A stretch of DNA of 20,290 bases from Amphimedon queenslandica (Eukaryota; Porifera; Demospongiae; Haplosclerida; Niphatidae), in contig NW_003546464.1 of the NCBI RefSeq assembly GCF_000090795.2, forward strand, positions 13,595 to 33,884, read 5' to 3'. The notes below the pieces were generated by a model. It was not told the DNA's origin. It saw nothing but the letters and a program-made list of their open reading frames with translations, and made no database searches. This document shows, in pieces, positions 1 through 7,403 of this stretch; positions within the stretch are counted from its first letter, which is position 1; each line of letters starts with the position of its first letter. Both the position numbers and the translations under genes were made by a program.

Positions 1-576
1 GTCAGTGAGCTCCTTTATGTAATCAACAGATGTAACAGGAGCAAAGACATAATCAATAATGGTTAATAACAACAAAAAACAACTCCAACTTTTACCTCCT
101 TGTGGCAGATCTTTTCAAATCATTAAAGGTAGCAGCCTACCTAAACACCACATTTGAGTGGTTAAAATAAGGTGAAATACATCTGTATATGACCATTATT
201 TTACCATTTTGTCGTAATTTGTGATCTGGGATGTCAGATGCTCTTGAGATATGTGATGGTTTGTTCACCACATCAGAATAACCATATCGGAACATCAAAA
301 TTTTACGGTTAATATAATAACCAAGAGTGCTTACCTTTTCAGAAACCAAATACTAAAGTAGCTCCTTTACTTTATATGGTAGGATACCCTCTAAGATGTC
401 ATGCATGACATCCATCACCATTCACCAGTCCTTCTGTGACATGAAAATATCTTTAAGTATTTATACTGATTCAAATACTACACCATAAGTTGTTGAGATG
501 TGGGTACTAATAGCACCATTTTAATCTTGTACATGACTTGCATATGTTCGTCGAGTTTTTAGTTCAAATTTATCAT
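1..576 (-). pseudogene. C-terminal exons of decayed C2H2/HDILEG-family gene (cut by window edge)
   Basis: I read this minus-strand block as the C-terminal half of the gene that starts at 3582. A likely acceptor (TTCACAG) precedes 576. Going downstream, the family blocks appear in order: LKTRRTYASHV, STTYGV (about 481-497), MHDILEGILPY (about 375-407), YGYSDVVNKPSHIS (about 245-290), HKLRQN (about 205-220), MWCLGRLLPLMI (about 119-154) and DYVFAPVTSVDYIKEL running off the left edge. They lie in different frames. In-frame stops sit at 521-523 (TAA), 353-355 (TAG) and 115-117 (TGA), with frameshifts around 420-450. The order matches a large multicopy family that I recall from sponges, cnidarians and fish, with no firmly known function. 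Stops and shifts make this a pseudogene. A possible donor (GGTAAAA) lies at 204, but whether the piece below it is a separate exon is unclear. Confidence 0.7.
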
Positions 577-1538
577 CTGTGAACTGCCATTAACCCTGTC
601 ACAGTCAGGGTTAAAAATAGCAAAATCATCACGTAGTCAGATGTTTCATTTAATGACATAGCTGCAAGTGTAGTTGCTATTATCAGAACAGTACTGGAGT
701 ACATGATAAGTTCATTTTGAAATGGGACAAAGGGACACTTGAAGTGCCTGTTCTAACACTACGCTTTATATAGTACATGTTAAATTTTTGTCCAAAGGCA
801 GAAAAGTATTTTATAACTCCTGTTCTAAACATAAATAAAGAAAAATATTTTGTAATTGTGGTAATACATACTAGACTATGTCTGTACACGTCTTGCAAAT
901 AATTTGTAGCTTTCCATTCTTCAGAAGTCAAGAAACAAGGCTAAAAAAGAGCCTAACAGTACAGCCTCAAGACCATGCCCACCGACCAAAGTGCCAAAGA
1001 AAGGCTTGAAACACAGAAACACACCATCTTGTCTTCATAAATGTCTTCTGTAGGTTCTACTTCAGTTATCCTATAAGTTTTAAGCTTGTTCTCCAAAAAG
1101 CAAGCAAGATAAGGGAGAAAATGCGCACCTTTTTAATGTTGCTTTGAGACCATGCCCACTTCTCTTCTCTATTGGTTTGTACAGTGGAAGAAAGGTAAAA
1201 CAGTTCCTTCTTTTTCTAGGCGCTTTATAAAAGTTATAGCTACTTGTAAAAGCTCTTTGGGGATCAACTAGAGTATCTGGCACCCCTCAAATACAGACAC
1301 AATTGACACGGAAAGTACACGGAAATGAGTGGGCGGCATGTCCTAAGTGGGTGTGGTCCTGAAATAATCATATCATAATTACTAAACATCATAATAATTT
1401 GCTCTCAATGTTGAAAGCTCAGTTCAAGTCCTGACCTAGGTGCTGTAACTCAAAATTTTTCATGGTCTGACCACATCTGCGTTATCCTCAGCACTACCTT
1501 CAGTAAGGCCGGCTATCATTACCTTAGTGAGACGTCAG
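577..1538. other. Intron-like AT-rich DNA between gene blocks
   Basis: No convincing coding sequence. If the minus-strand gene of 3582-1 is one gene, this stretch and the Merlin gene next to it lie in one intron. It holds an 8-bp-arm hairpin (TAACCCTG..CAGGGTTA, 591-614), a stretch at 621-666 resembling 3643-3680, and three copies of a GTGGGYRTGGTC-like box (about 970, 1147 and 1347). The short open frames here have no recognisable content. Confidence 0.5.
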
Positions 1539-2148
1539 TTAACATACTACTGTTAAAGTGTTTTTATAATATACTGAATTGAATAAATTTAAATCATGCC
1601 AACAATAACCGTAAAATCTATAGGAAATCAATTCAATCGTGTGCATGTGTGTTACAATATTTACAACAAATTCCATTACAATATTTTTTTTGGCATCAAT
1701 ATTTTGTGTATGCACCTCATTTGGTGCAACAAACTCAATAGAATGATGAACTGTTGCATGAGATGAGATATGTGGCAGCTCTGAGCAACTCTTCTGTAAG
1801 CCCTCCACTCATCGGAATGGATGACTGTTCCAGGAACAACATGATTATTGATAATAGGAAGAAGGGTAGCAGTGTCCCTACTTTGTACATCTTGCATATA
1901 TCCCAGAGCAGGTGTATGAGATGTGTTTACCAAACCAACCACCCAACCATCACTGGCTGGGGCTCTACCTGTGTGATTCTACATAAAAGGACAAATTTTA
2001 ACAGTATCTTTAAGAGAATGATACCTTTCGTTTGTGTTTAAATTGAGATTCATCTATTTGTACAACAATCCCAGGACCACTAAGTATTATAGGCATTTGC
2101 AGTAACTCAGTTGAGCATACTTCTGCATCAAGTGTGCGTGACATAGCA
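1539..2148 (-). pseudogene. Merlin-type (ISXO2-like, IS1595/IS1016 group) DDE transposase pseudogene
   Basis: Merlin transposases cut and paste DNA transposons with a DDE-type RNase H-fold domain. Going downstream on the minus strand I see LSGPGIVVQIDESQFKHK (first catalytic D in IDES), then a 46-bp intron, GRAPASDGWVVGLVNTS, TPALGYMQDVQSRDTATLLP, PGTVIHSDEWRAYRR (second D in SDEW), HATVHHSIEFVAPNEVHTQN and a C-terminal SYRFYGYCWHDLNLFN block. This is the normal order of an ISXO2-like domain. A frameshift near 1795 separates HSDEWRAYRR from HATVHHS. The W and K that normally follow HTQxIE are lost (IDAKKNI). The N-terminal zinc-binding part is not evident, although an ATG-led MSRTLDAEV lies at 2144. 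It is inserted within an intron of the surrounding minus-strand gene. I found no terminal inverted repeats. Confidence 0.85.
1979..2024 (-). other. 46-bp spliceosomal intron in the Merlin gene
   Basis: On the minus strand a GTATCATT donor follows the AAG codon of FKHKRK. The acceptor is TTTTATGTAG, just before AATCACACAGGTAGAG. Removing it joins FKHKRK to NHTGRAPASDGWV in phase 0, matching the contiguous protein expected of ISXO2-like transposases. The intron contains an in-frame TAA, so the uninterrupted reading is not coding. Confidence 0.75.
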
Positions 2149-2456
2149 GGCCTTTTTTGCAGTCATAAATGACAACAATCATTTCTTCATCTGTAACACA
2201 GCAAAACAACTAGCAACCAGCTTATAACTTGGAAGTAATAAAAGAGAAAGTTTGATATAGCCTGTTACAATACCTTTACTTTCTGCTGCAGACTAATTTA
2301 GAAATAGTTTTAAGCAGTAGTATTCATCTCGACGCATTAATGCATTACTCATACATCCAAAGACCCACCTCCTGACGCATTAATGCGTTATTGACCGTGA
2401 AAGGTTTGACACAAATAATCACAACTTGGAATTGTTGATACAAACATGTAGGATAC
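2149..2456. other. Intron-like sequence upstream of the Merlin gene
   Basis: No clear coding sequence. It lies between the C-x2-C exon of the minus gene (donor GTATCC at 2456) and the Merlin transposase. It holds the repeated palindromic motif described at 2331-2388. Confidence 0.45.
2331..2388. repeat. Repeated palindrome GACGCATTAATGC(G)
   Basis: GACGCATTAATGC occurs at 2331-2343 and again at 2374-2386. The second copy is part of a perfect 14-bp palindrome, ACGCATTAATGCGT, at 2375-2388. It could be the edge of a mobile element or a protein-binding site. No partner was found on the other side of the Merlin gene. Confidence 0.5.
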
Positions 2457-2629
2457 CTTAGATTTCATATCTTCTTCAATGGCCATACAAAAGTGACAGT
2501 TTCCTAAAGCACTGGCAAGACATTTATATCCCCCAATTCACTGGCTAGCTAAATTATCATATGACACAAGAACCAAAGTACCACAAAATGCTTTTCTGCC
2601 CAATTTAGAACTAATTCAATACCTTCATC
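2457..2629 (-). pseudogene. Exon with DNLAS and C-x2-C blocks of the C2H2/HDILEG-family gene
   Basis: A minus-strand exon bounded by an acceptor TTTGTAG (before 2629) and a donor AAG/GTATCC (at 2456). It reads DEGIELVLNWAEK, then after a one-base shift CGTLVLVSYDNLASQ, a TGA stop, IGGYKCLASALGNCHFCMA and IEEDMKSK. The aspartate of SYDNLAS and the C-x2-C pair (CHFC) are family hallmarks and sit where a DDE transposase of the CACTA/CMC type would carry its first acidic residue and its C(2)C pair. The exon falls between the IPL..LQQ block upstream and the STTYGV block (576 down), as in intact relatives. The stop and the frameshift show decay. Confidence 0.7.
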
Positions 2630-2663
2630 CTACAAACTAAAAATGTAGTATTGTTACCATAGG

Positions 2664-3370
2664 CTATATATGACATGTACTCTTATCATTACAGACATCA
2701 TCCAGAATTGATTTATTACAAAGAAATTGTTGAAGTGACAAAACTAATGGAATGTAATACATTTCATCATTCTCCGTGCAAAGCCCATGTTGAGATCTAG
2801 TAAAATCTGACACCAGAACATATAAATCAGGTTCATATAAATTTGAGATTTTCATCAAAAATGCTTCAGAATTTCATGCCACTAAATGCATGTGATCAAC
2901 AAAGAACGTTGAGCGGATATGTTCAGAAAATAGACTGCAAAAACGATACTTAAATCTGTCACTGTTAAACACTGCACACAGGCCTATGTGATTTGCAAGG
3001 ATGTTATATGCAGCCAGTTTATTTTTTACCTCTGCATGCACATCATTAAGAATGTCATATATCATGACAGTGAAATCAGCCGTAACATCTAAAAAGGCTT
3101 GTTTTGACATCTTGTAGATTTCCTTTTGACTTAAGTAGAAATAAAGCTCTTTGACGAGAGCTATAAGCACGATCTTTTTGACTGACAGCTACTACATCAT
3201 GGGGATGCATGTCTCCACCATCATCTCTAAATAACTCCTGAAAATCAATTTGGTCATCACAAGTCCCATGATAGACTAACTGATTTTTAGCGGACTCTTC
3301 TCGCTCAACACTCAGTACAACTTCAGGATGTTTTCTTTTCAAGTCCTTTCGAAATGAAGCATAGTTGATG
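2664..3370 (-). pseudogene. Middle coding blocks of the C2H2/HDILEG-family gene
   Basis: Minus strand. The block opens with NYASFRKDLKRKHPE (the second half of a C2H2-like finger region), an acidic linker, QRALFLLKSK, then in another frame KEIYKMSKQAFLDVTADF and a helical stretch to about 2880. It ends with YYIPLVLSLQQFLCNK and SILDDVCN (about 2664-2770). The jump from ALFLLKSK to KEIYKMSK occurs at an A-rich run near 3130 and is a one-base frameshift. Just upstream of NYASFRK the expected cysteine-containing half-finger is scrambled by a stop and a shift (about 3372-3400). The family's usual DDVEVCNPLG region is missing between here and the next exon, so part of the gene is deleted. Confidence 0.7.
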
Positions 3371-3485
3371 TATGATCAAATCAAGTGCAATTTTTGATTC
3401 CCCACTTTATAAAGAAATTTCTATCATGAGACTTGCAGGACCCTTACAATTTTTATAGTTACTGTTTCATTCATGCTTAACTTAC

Positions 3486-3582
3486 CAATATGCCATAAAA
3501 CACCAGTAACAGATTTTGTTGAGAGTCGCGTACAAAGCTCACATGTAAAGATTTCAACTCCAGACTCAACTACAGCAGCCAT
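3486..3582 (-). pseudogene. First exon: C2H2-like zinc finger start of the minus-strand gene
   Basis: A minus-strand ATG at 3582 begins MAAVVESGVE, then IFTCELCTRLS (C-x2-C) and VLWHI (the zinc-finger histidine, 13 residues after the second cysteine). It ends after one base of the next codon at a good donor, G/GTAAG at 3485. The exon is 32 codons plus one base. The finger continues in the next block as FRKDLKRKHPE, the usual form of a tandem C2H2-like finger in this family. A DNA-binding role is inferred. This exon itself has no stop or shift. The gene faces away from the plus-strand gene whose ATG is at 3671. Confidence 0.75.
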
Positions 3583-3591
3583 TGCAATCCA

Positions 3592-3636
3592 AAACCACAC
3601 CTAGCAGGCGTCTGGGTGAAGATTTAGGTGTGGTTT
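3592..3636. promoter_or_regulatory. Inverted repeat between two divergent start codons
   Basis: AAACCACACCTA (3592-3603) is perfectly complementary to TAGGTGTGGTTT (3625-3636), with a 21-bp loop. It lies between the minus-strand ATG (3582) and the plus-strand ATG (3671). It may be a bidirectional promoter element or a transposase-binding palindrome. Related CCACACC boxes occur at about 4345 and 4807. Confidence 0.5.
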
Positions 3637-3670
3637 CAGTAACAAAATCATCACCTGGTCAAGTGGTGAC

Positions 3671-3968
3671 ATGGCTGCAGCTGAGAAGAAGTGTGTATAG
3701 GTATCCTACCTTAATAGAAACAAGGTAGTTAACATCCCTAGTTTTGAAAAGATGAACTGTCCTACCTGAGAAAGAAATTCACATATTCTCATTTGGCAGC
3801 AATGTCAACCTCATAGTTACGTTTCAAAAGTTGGATAATGATTGGGGAGAATATATTGACTTCGAAGCTCCAGTGGCTCTTTGTAATAAAGATAAGTTGA
3901 AGGCTGTTGTAACACCATTAATTATTGATAGCACATCAGGTCAGAGTTCTCAATCATCAGTATGTGAA
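3671..3968 (+). pseudogene. First exon of the plus-strand gene, PB1-like domain
   Basis: ATG at 3671 reads MAAAEKKCV, a TAG stop, then VSYLNRNKVVNIPSFEKMN. After a one-base shift it continues EKEIHIFSFGSNVNLIVTFQ, KLDNDWGEYIDFEAPV and DKLKAVVTPLI, ending at donor GAA/GTAAGG (3969). The pattern fits the PB1/ubiquitin-like fold: a basic strand with Lys/Arg at the start, a helix, then a hydrophobic strand followed by an acidic D-x-D-W-G-E-Y-I-D turn. PB1 domains mediate protein pairing. The assignment is inferred from the pattern. The stop (3698-3700) and the shift near 3767 disable the copy. The phase-0 splice joins neatly to 5292. Confidence 0.65.
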
Positions 3969-4067
3969 GTAAGGCTGTGGCACTGTATTCAGTTTGTATA
4001 CATGTATATGTAATGCTTTTCTCACAAGATAAATTATCTCAGTGCCTCTTTAGTATCATCTCATATA

Positions 4068-4631
4068 CCGTAGGTCGGGTTATATTTGCGGCTGGTAATA
4101 TTTGCGGTGATAAAAACTAATAAAGAAGTTCAATTAAATACCATGGAAACAAATTGATTGTTGCTATGACAATTGACCACGTGTTCATACAATTAGTGTT
4201 CAGCAGCTAATTAGCTATTCTTGAGCAGTTTGAGTAGAGCCATCCAGACACCAGTTTTGCATCTGTTATCTTCTTGTATTGATGGACCGCTACCTTCGAG
4301 TTCTTCGCTACAAAATCACTGCTGGTCGGTTGGTCATGATTATAAACCACACCCAAGTCAATAAAACACTAACTAGAATGGGTGGAGAGTCCCAAGACAT
4401 TGCAAGGCAGAGTGAGTAGAGTATTTCTGAAAAGAATTGGCCAAAGCAGCTTCAAAGAGTCCCAGCATTAGTAGCAGCAAGAAGAATAACAACTCAAGGA
4501 CACAGCAGCCTGGTCCTGTGCTTCAATACCGCACCATTTTCAATTAAAATAAAATCCAGTTGCTATGGCAATTGCTAGCTGCGGGAAAAAATAGCGAAAA
4601 TTAGCAGCCGTGAATATAACCCGACCTACGG
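4068..4631. mobile_element. 564-bp TIR element (MITE) with TA target duplication
   Basis: The ends are a perfect 19-bp inverted repeat starting CCGTAGGTCGGGTTATATT (4068-4086 and the complement at 4613-4631). Similarity extends imperfectly to about 45-50 bp. It is flanked by TA on both sides (4066-4067 and 4632-4633), as in Tc1/mariner-type insertions. No transposase frame is visible inside, so it is a non-autonomous element. It lies in the intron between the first and second exons of the plus-strand gene. Confidence 0.9.
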
Positions 4632-5291
4632 TAGACAAAATTACTTTATAAGTGTCAAAATATATGTACATGTAGCAATTAATGTTACACATTGCCAGGG
4701 ATATTTGATTGTAGTGATGGATGATTTCAATTTCTGAGTATACTGTAGCCATATCAAAACAGAAGCAAGGAATTATTTGAAATGTTACCAAATTAAGCCA
4801 AACTTAACCACACCTTTTAATATTAAGAATAGTTAATAAAGCAATATTTAATGAATAGTATTTTTCATTATTAAAGGATTTTAATTAATTGAGACTGCCA
4901 TAATAGATTAATTGTTTGCCTTCGCATGCACTGAGGTAGTTTTAAAATTCCACCAACTCAATCCCCAAAAGTATTTTGAATTAGAATTTATTGCTAATGT
5001 ATGGATTTGCTCATAACTAGCCTTTGGTGGTGTTGCCACACCTCTTAAGATGTTTGTTTTGCTTGTTTTTGATTGCATCATAACTGAAAATTTTAGACTT
5101 CAAGTATAATTAATTCATCACTAAATGCCGCTTACTCATCACTAGTTTTGGAGGTTAGTATTTTCCAGCTGTATAACTACTTTAATTTTTTCACCAACAT
5201 TTAGAATCTCACAATAATGAATCTTGCAATGCAAAGTCAACATCTGGTAGTTCTAAACGATTTTGTTGTTATTACCATTAATACTATATAG
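4632..5291. other. Remainder of the intron of the plus-strand gene
   Basis: AT-rich sequence with no recognisable coding content, leading to the acceptor TATATAG before 5292. A CCACACC box occurs at about 4807. Confidence 0.5.
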
Positions 5292-5695
5292 GTTGATTTG
5301 GTTGATAGTGATAATGACGATGCTGTTTAAGGACCACTGCCTTCTAAACATCTCAGGCAATTAGATTCTGGTATTGAAAATGAAAGCATACAGAAGTCAT
5401 ACACCAGTACTCCTAAGTCTGCTTTGCCTTCTATTGTAAAGAGAAAAAGGAAGAAAGAAAAACCACTTCTAGACCCATTTCCTTTTCCAAAAGTTACAGG
5501 CCTGATGTTGAAGTTACACTTACTACTGGCAATATGTCAAGGGGAACAAAAGCAGCAAGCAGCTTTTTTATCATCCGTTGCTGGAGCAATGTTTAGTTCT
5601 AAATTGTATCCAGTAGGAGAGGAATACACTGGAATTGCTTCCCAGATTATTGTGCAATATCCATTTTTAAAGCCACGAAATGGATCTATAACTGT
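5292..5695 (+). pseudogene. Second exon of the plus-strand gene (basic linker, YPFLK block)
   Basis: The exon runs from acceptor TATATAG to donor ACT/GTATGT (5696). It reads VDLVDSDNDDAV, a TAA stop, GPLPSKHLRQLDSGIEN, then a lysine/arginine-rich KRKRKKEK tract that could be a nuclear localisation signal. Next are RPDVEVTLTTGNMSRGTKAA in a shifted frame, FLSSVAGAMFSSKLYPVGEE and IVQYPFLKPRNGS. The central RPDVEV part lies between two one-base shifts (about 5495 and 5570); the uninterrupted frame through it is meaningless. YPVGEEY..IA..II.QYPFLK is the hallmark of an uncharacterised multicopy animal family. Its biochemical role is unknown to me. Confidence 0.7.
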
Positions 5696-6264
5696 ATGTT
5701 TTGTATGTGTCATTTTTGCATTACATTATACATGTGTATACTATATCCCAACTGAGTTTGACACAAGAAAATCTGGAATAACTTTTTATAGGAATGTGGG
5801 ATAAGGATGAAACTTTCACAGGTTCTTAGTCGCCCAATGCCATCACAGGATCTCTGGTTTTGGGTCTCTCAGCCTTTGGGAACCCTGAGAACTAGGTTCT
5901 CCCTATAAACCCAAAGGCATACCAAAGCTAACTGCAATGACTTTTTATGATGTAATAGTTTACATAAGCACATGTGGTCGAGTGCCCAAACTGATAATTC
6001 TTCTTTTAAAAAGCTAATAGAGCAAGATCTTCCGATAATGATGGCCTTTATGAAGACTGGTTGACTCCAGCAGCTATTGTACTGCTTATCAGGAACATCA
6101 AGGCTGTTTCAAGAGTGACACAACACAGCTTAAATATCGGCCATGTCTCTATGAACATCATTATAAAACGTCATTAGTGACGTAGCTATATTTTTCGAAT
6201 TCCAATGCAGCTGCTTTTACTTCCGGTCAATTCTCAGTTGGGACAAAGTATATTTGTTTTAAAG
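5696..6264. other. Intron of the plus-strand gene, with hairpin
   Basis: No clear coding sequence. It contains a compound hairpin (5872-5918) and ends at acceptor TTTTAAAG before 6265. Confidence 0.45.
5872..5918. repeat. Compound hairpin in intron
   Basis: Outer arms GCCTTTGGG (5872-5880) and CCCAAAGGC (5910-5918) enclose a second stem, GAGAAC-TAG-GTTCTC (5887-5901). It looks like a small foldback sequence. Function unknown. Confidence 0.6.
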
Positions 6265-6609
6265 TCTTCTATGAAACAGTCATTGATCAATCGTTTCAAG
6301 GAACTTCACCGTATACCTAAGCAAAGAGCACCAAGCAGTGAAAATTCCAGAAGCCTTGTGTCTCAAAAGCGAAAGGCTCCAGGATTACATTCAGTCATGA
6401 AACCTTCAGTTATGCCACCAGGAGAGGTTGAAACATCTTTCACACGCCATAATATGTCGAAATGGAATGCAGCAAAATTAAGCCAAACATGGTTGTAGTC
6501 ACATCAATGATGGAACGAAAATTTGCATTTTATCATGCTGACATTCTTACTAATCCTTTAGTCATAACAGATATTTATCTAAGTACCCCTTTTGCAAAAT
6601 ATAGAACAA
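6265..6609 (+). pseudogene. Third exon of the plus-strand gene (RFKEL / PPGE..TSF.RHN blocks)
   Basis: After acceptor TTAAAG the exon reads SSMKQSLINRFKELHR, a basic serine-rich linker, RKAPGLHSVMKPSVMPPGEV, ETSFTRHNMSKWN, then with a one-base loss near 6480 PNMVVVTSMMERKFAFYHAD and ILTNPLVITDIYL. It ends at donor ACAA/GTAAGT (6610). The RFKEL motif continues directly from the previous exon's QYPFLKPRNGS, as in intact relatives. The PPGE-V-E-TSF-x-RHN block and the VVTSMMERxFAFxxADILTNP block are the best-conserved parts of the family. The frameshift after AAKL is the clear lesion. Function unrecognised. Confidence 0.7.
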
Positions 6610-6694
6610 GTAAGTAATATGCACATATTATTATGTATCATTATGCTTAGATGTTTTTGAAATGCAGTGAATTGTTGAGACTGAACATTTTCAG

Positions 6695-6828
6695 TCATCA
6701 ATGAGGAACAGCTGGATGACAGTATGGTCACTATGAATTTCATCTGAGGCAACTGTGGAGAGAGAAGAACGAGCAACTTGCAAGCATTGTGATGGATATT
6801 CCAACTGCTGCCACAGAATGTAATGCAA
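6695..6828 (+). pseudogene. Fourth exon of the plus-strand gene
   Basis: Acceptor CATTTTCAG precedes 6695 and the phase fits the preceding exon. It reads IINEEQLDDSMVTM, a one-base shift, then FHLRQLWREKNEQLASIV and MDIPTAATECNA, ending at donor A/GTAAAT (6829). Charged and likely helical, with no known motif. The MITE at 6844-7058 begins 15 bp after the donor. I could not follow further exons beyond it. Confidence 0.55.
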
Positions 6829-6843
6829 GTAAATAATTGCATA

Positions 6844-7058
6844 CCTTAAGCCTACTACTATTTGTGCCTACTAATTTTCGCAAAATCAACAAAATTCATG
6901 TGTAGCGTTACTAATTGTTGTGTTTTTAACCAAATTAACCATAAATAATAACCATTATAAGGAATAATAAATATTTTGGCATCTTTTTAATTTAGTAATT
7001 TAAATCTCTCTCGTTAATACAGGTAAATTTGTAGACGCTAAAAATAGTAGGCTTAAGG
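6844..7058. mobile_element. 215-bp TIR MITE with TA target duplication
   Basis: Perfect 14-bp terminal inverted repeats CCTTAAGCCTACTA (6844-6857) and the complement (7045-7058), flanked by TA at 6842-6843 and 7059-7060. The interior is AT-rich and non-coding. It is typical of a mariner-type non-autonomous element and distinct in sequence from the one at 4068. Confidence 0.88.
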
Positions 7059-7170
7059 TATATCTTACGTGTTTGACAGTTTTTGATTCTCCGTATATTG
7101 TATCATTGATATATCTCGTACGCATGCTGCCAGATTCACGGATTAAGCCAGATCATGAGCATAATTTTTA

Positions 7171-7314
7171 TGTAATACCTTTAAGTCTTACTATTATTAT
7201 TATTCTTATTGTTATTATTATTACTATTATTATTATTATGGCCGACAGAAAGTGCAATACAACATCAAACACACACACACAAAACACTATTATTGTAATA
7301 CCTGTAAGTCTTAC

Positions 7315-7323
<9 letters not shown>
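7171..7323 (-). mobile_element. Short LINE 3' end flanked by a 30-bp direct repeat
   Basis: TGTAATACCTTTAAGTCTTA plus the start of an ATT tract (7171-7200) recurs at 7294-7323 with one mismatch. Between the copies lie an (ATT)n tract, the box GGCCGACAGAAAGTGCA (from about 7240) and a CA-repeat. On the minus strand this reads as a short 3' end running into (TAA)n, the same arrangement as at 15729-15800. I read it as a heavily 5'-truncated LINE with its target-site duplication. A plain 123-bp tandem duplication is an alternative. Confidence 0.5.
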
Positions 7324-7354
<31 letters not shown>

Positions 7355-7400
7355 GTTACCGTTATTGTTATTGTTATTAGAAATATTATAATTATTATTC
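7313..7400. repeat. (ATT)n microsatellite at 5' edge of the plus-strand LINE
   Basis: Long ATT/GTT repeat tract ending just before AACAGCTCTAAG, where LINE coding similarity begins. The isoleucine-rich open frames across it are artefacts of the repeat. Confidence 0.9.
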
Positions 7401-7403
7401 CCA

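Noticed and set aside
1400..1445. tRNA-like B-box (GTTCAAGTC at 1422) suggesting a tRNA gene or SINE
   Set aside because: No convincing A-box or cloverleaf can be drawn and there is no tail. The motif is short enough to occur by chance.
1539..2148. Bacterial insertion sequence or contamination, because ISXO2-like transposases are common in bacteria
   Set aside because: The gene is split by a GT-AG intron and lies among other spliced eukaryotic gene remnants. Merlin elements are the known animal relatives.
3592..3636. Rho-independent terminator
   Set aside because: The hairpin lies between two start codons, is not followed by a T run, and the genome is eukaryotic.
5497..5570. KVTGLMLKLHLLLAICQGEQ as genuine sequence of the plus-strand gene
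   Set aside because: The neighbouring frame gives RPDVEVTLTTGNMSRGTKAA, which fits the family. The open frame is kept only by two compensating one-base shifts.
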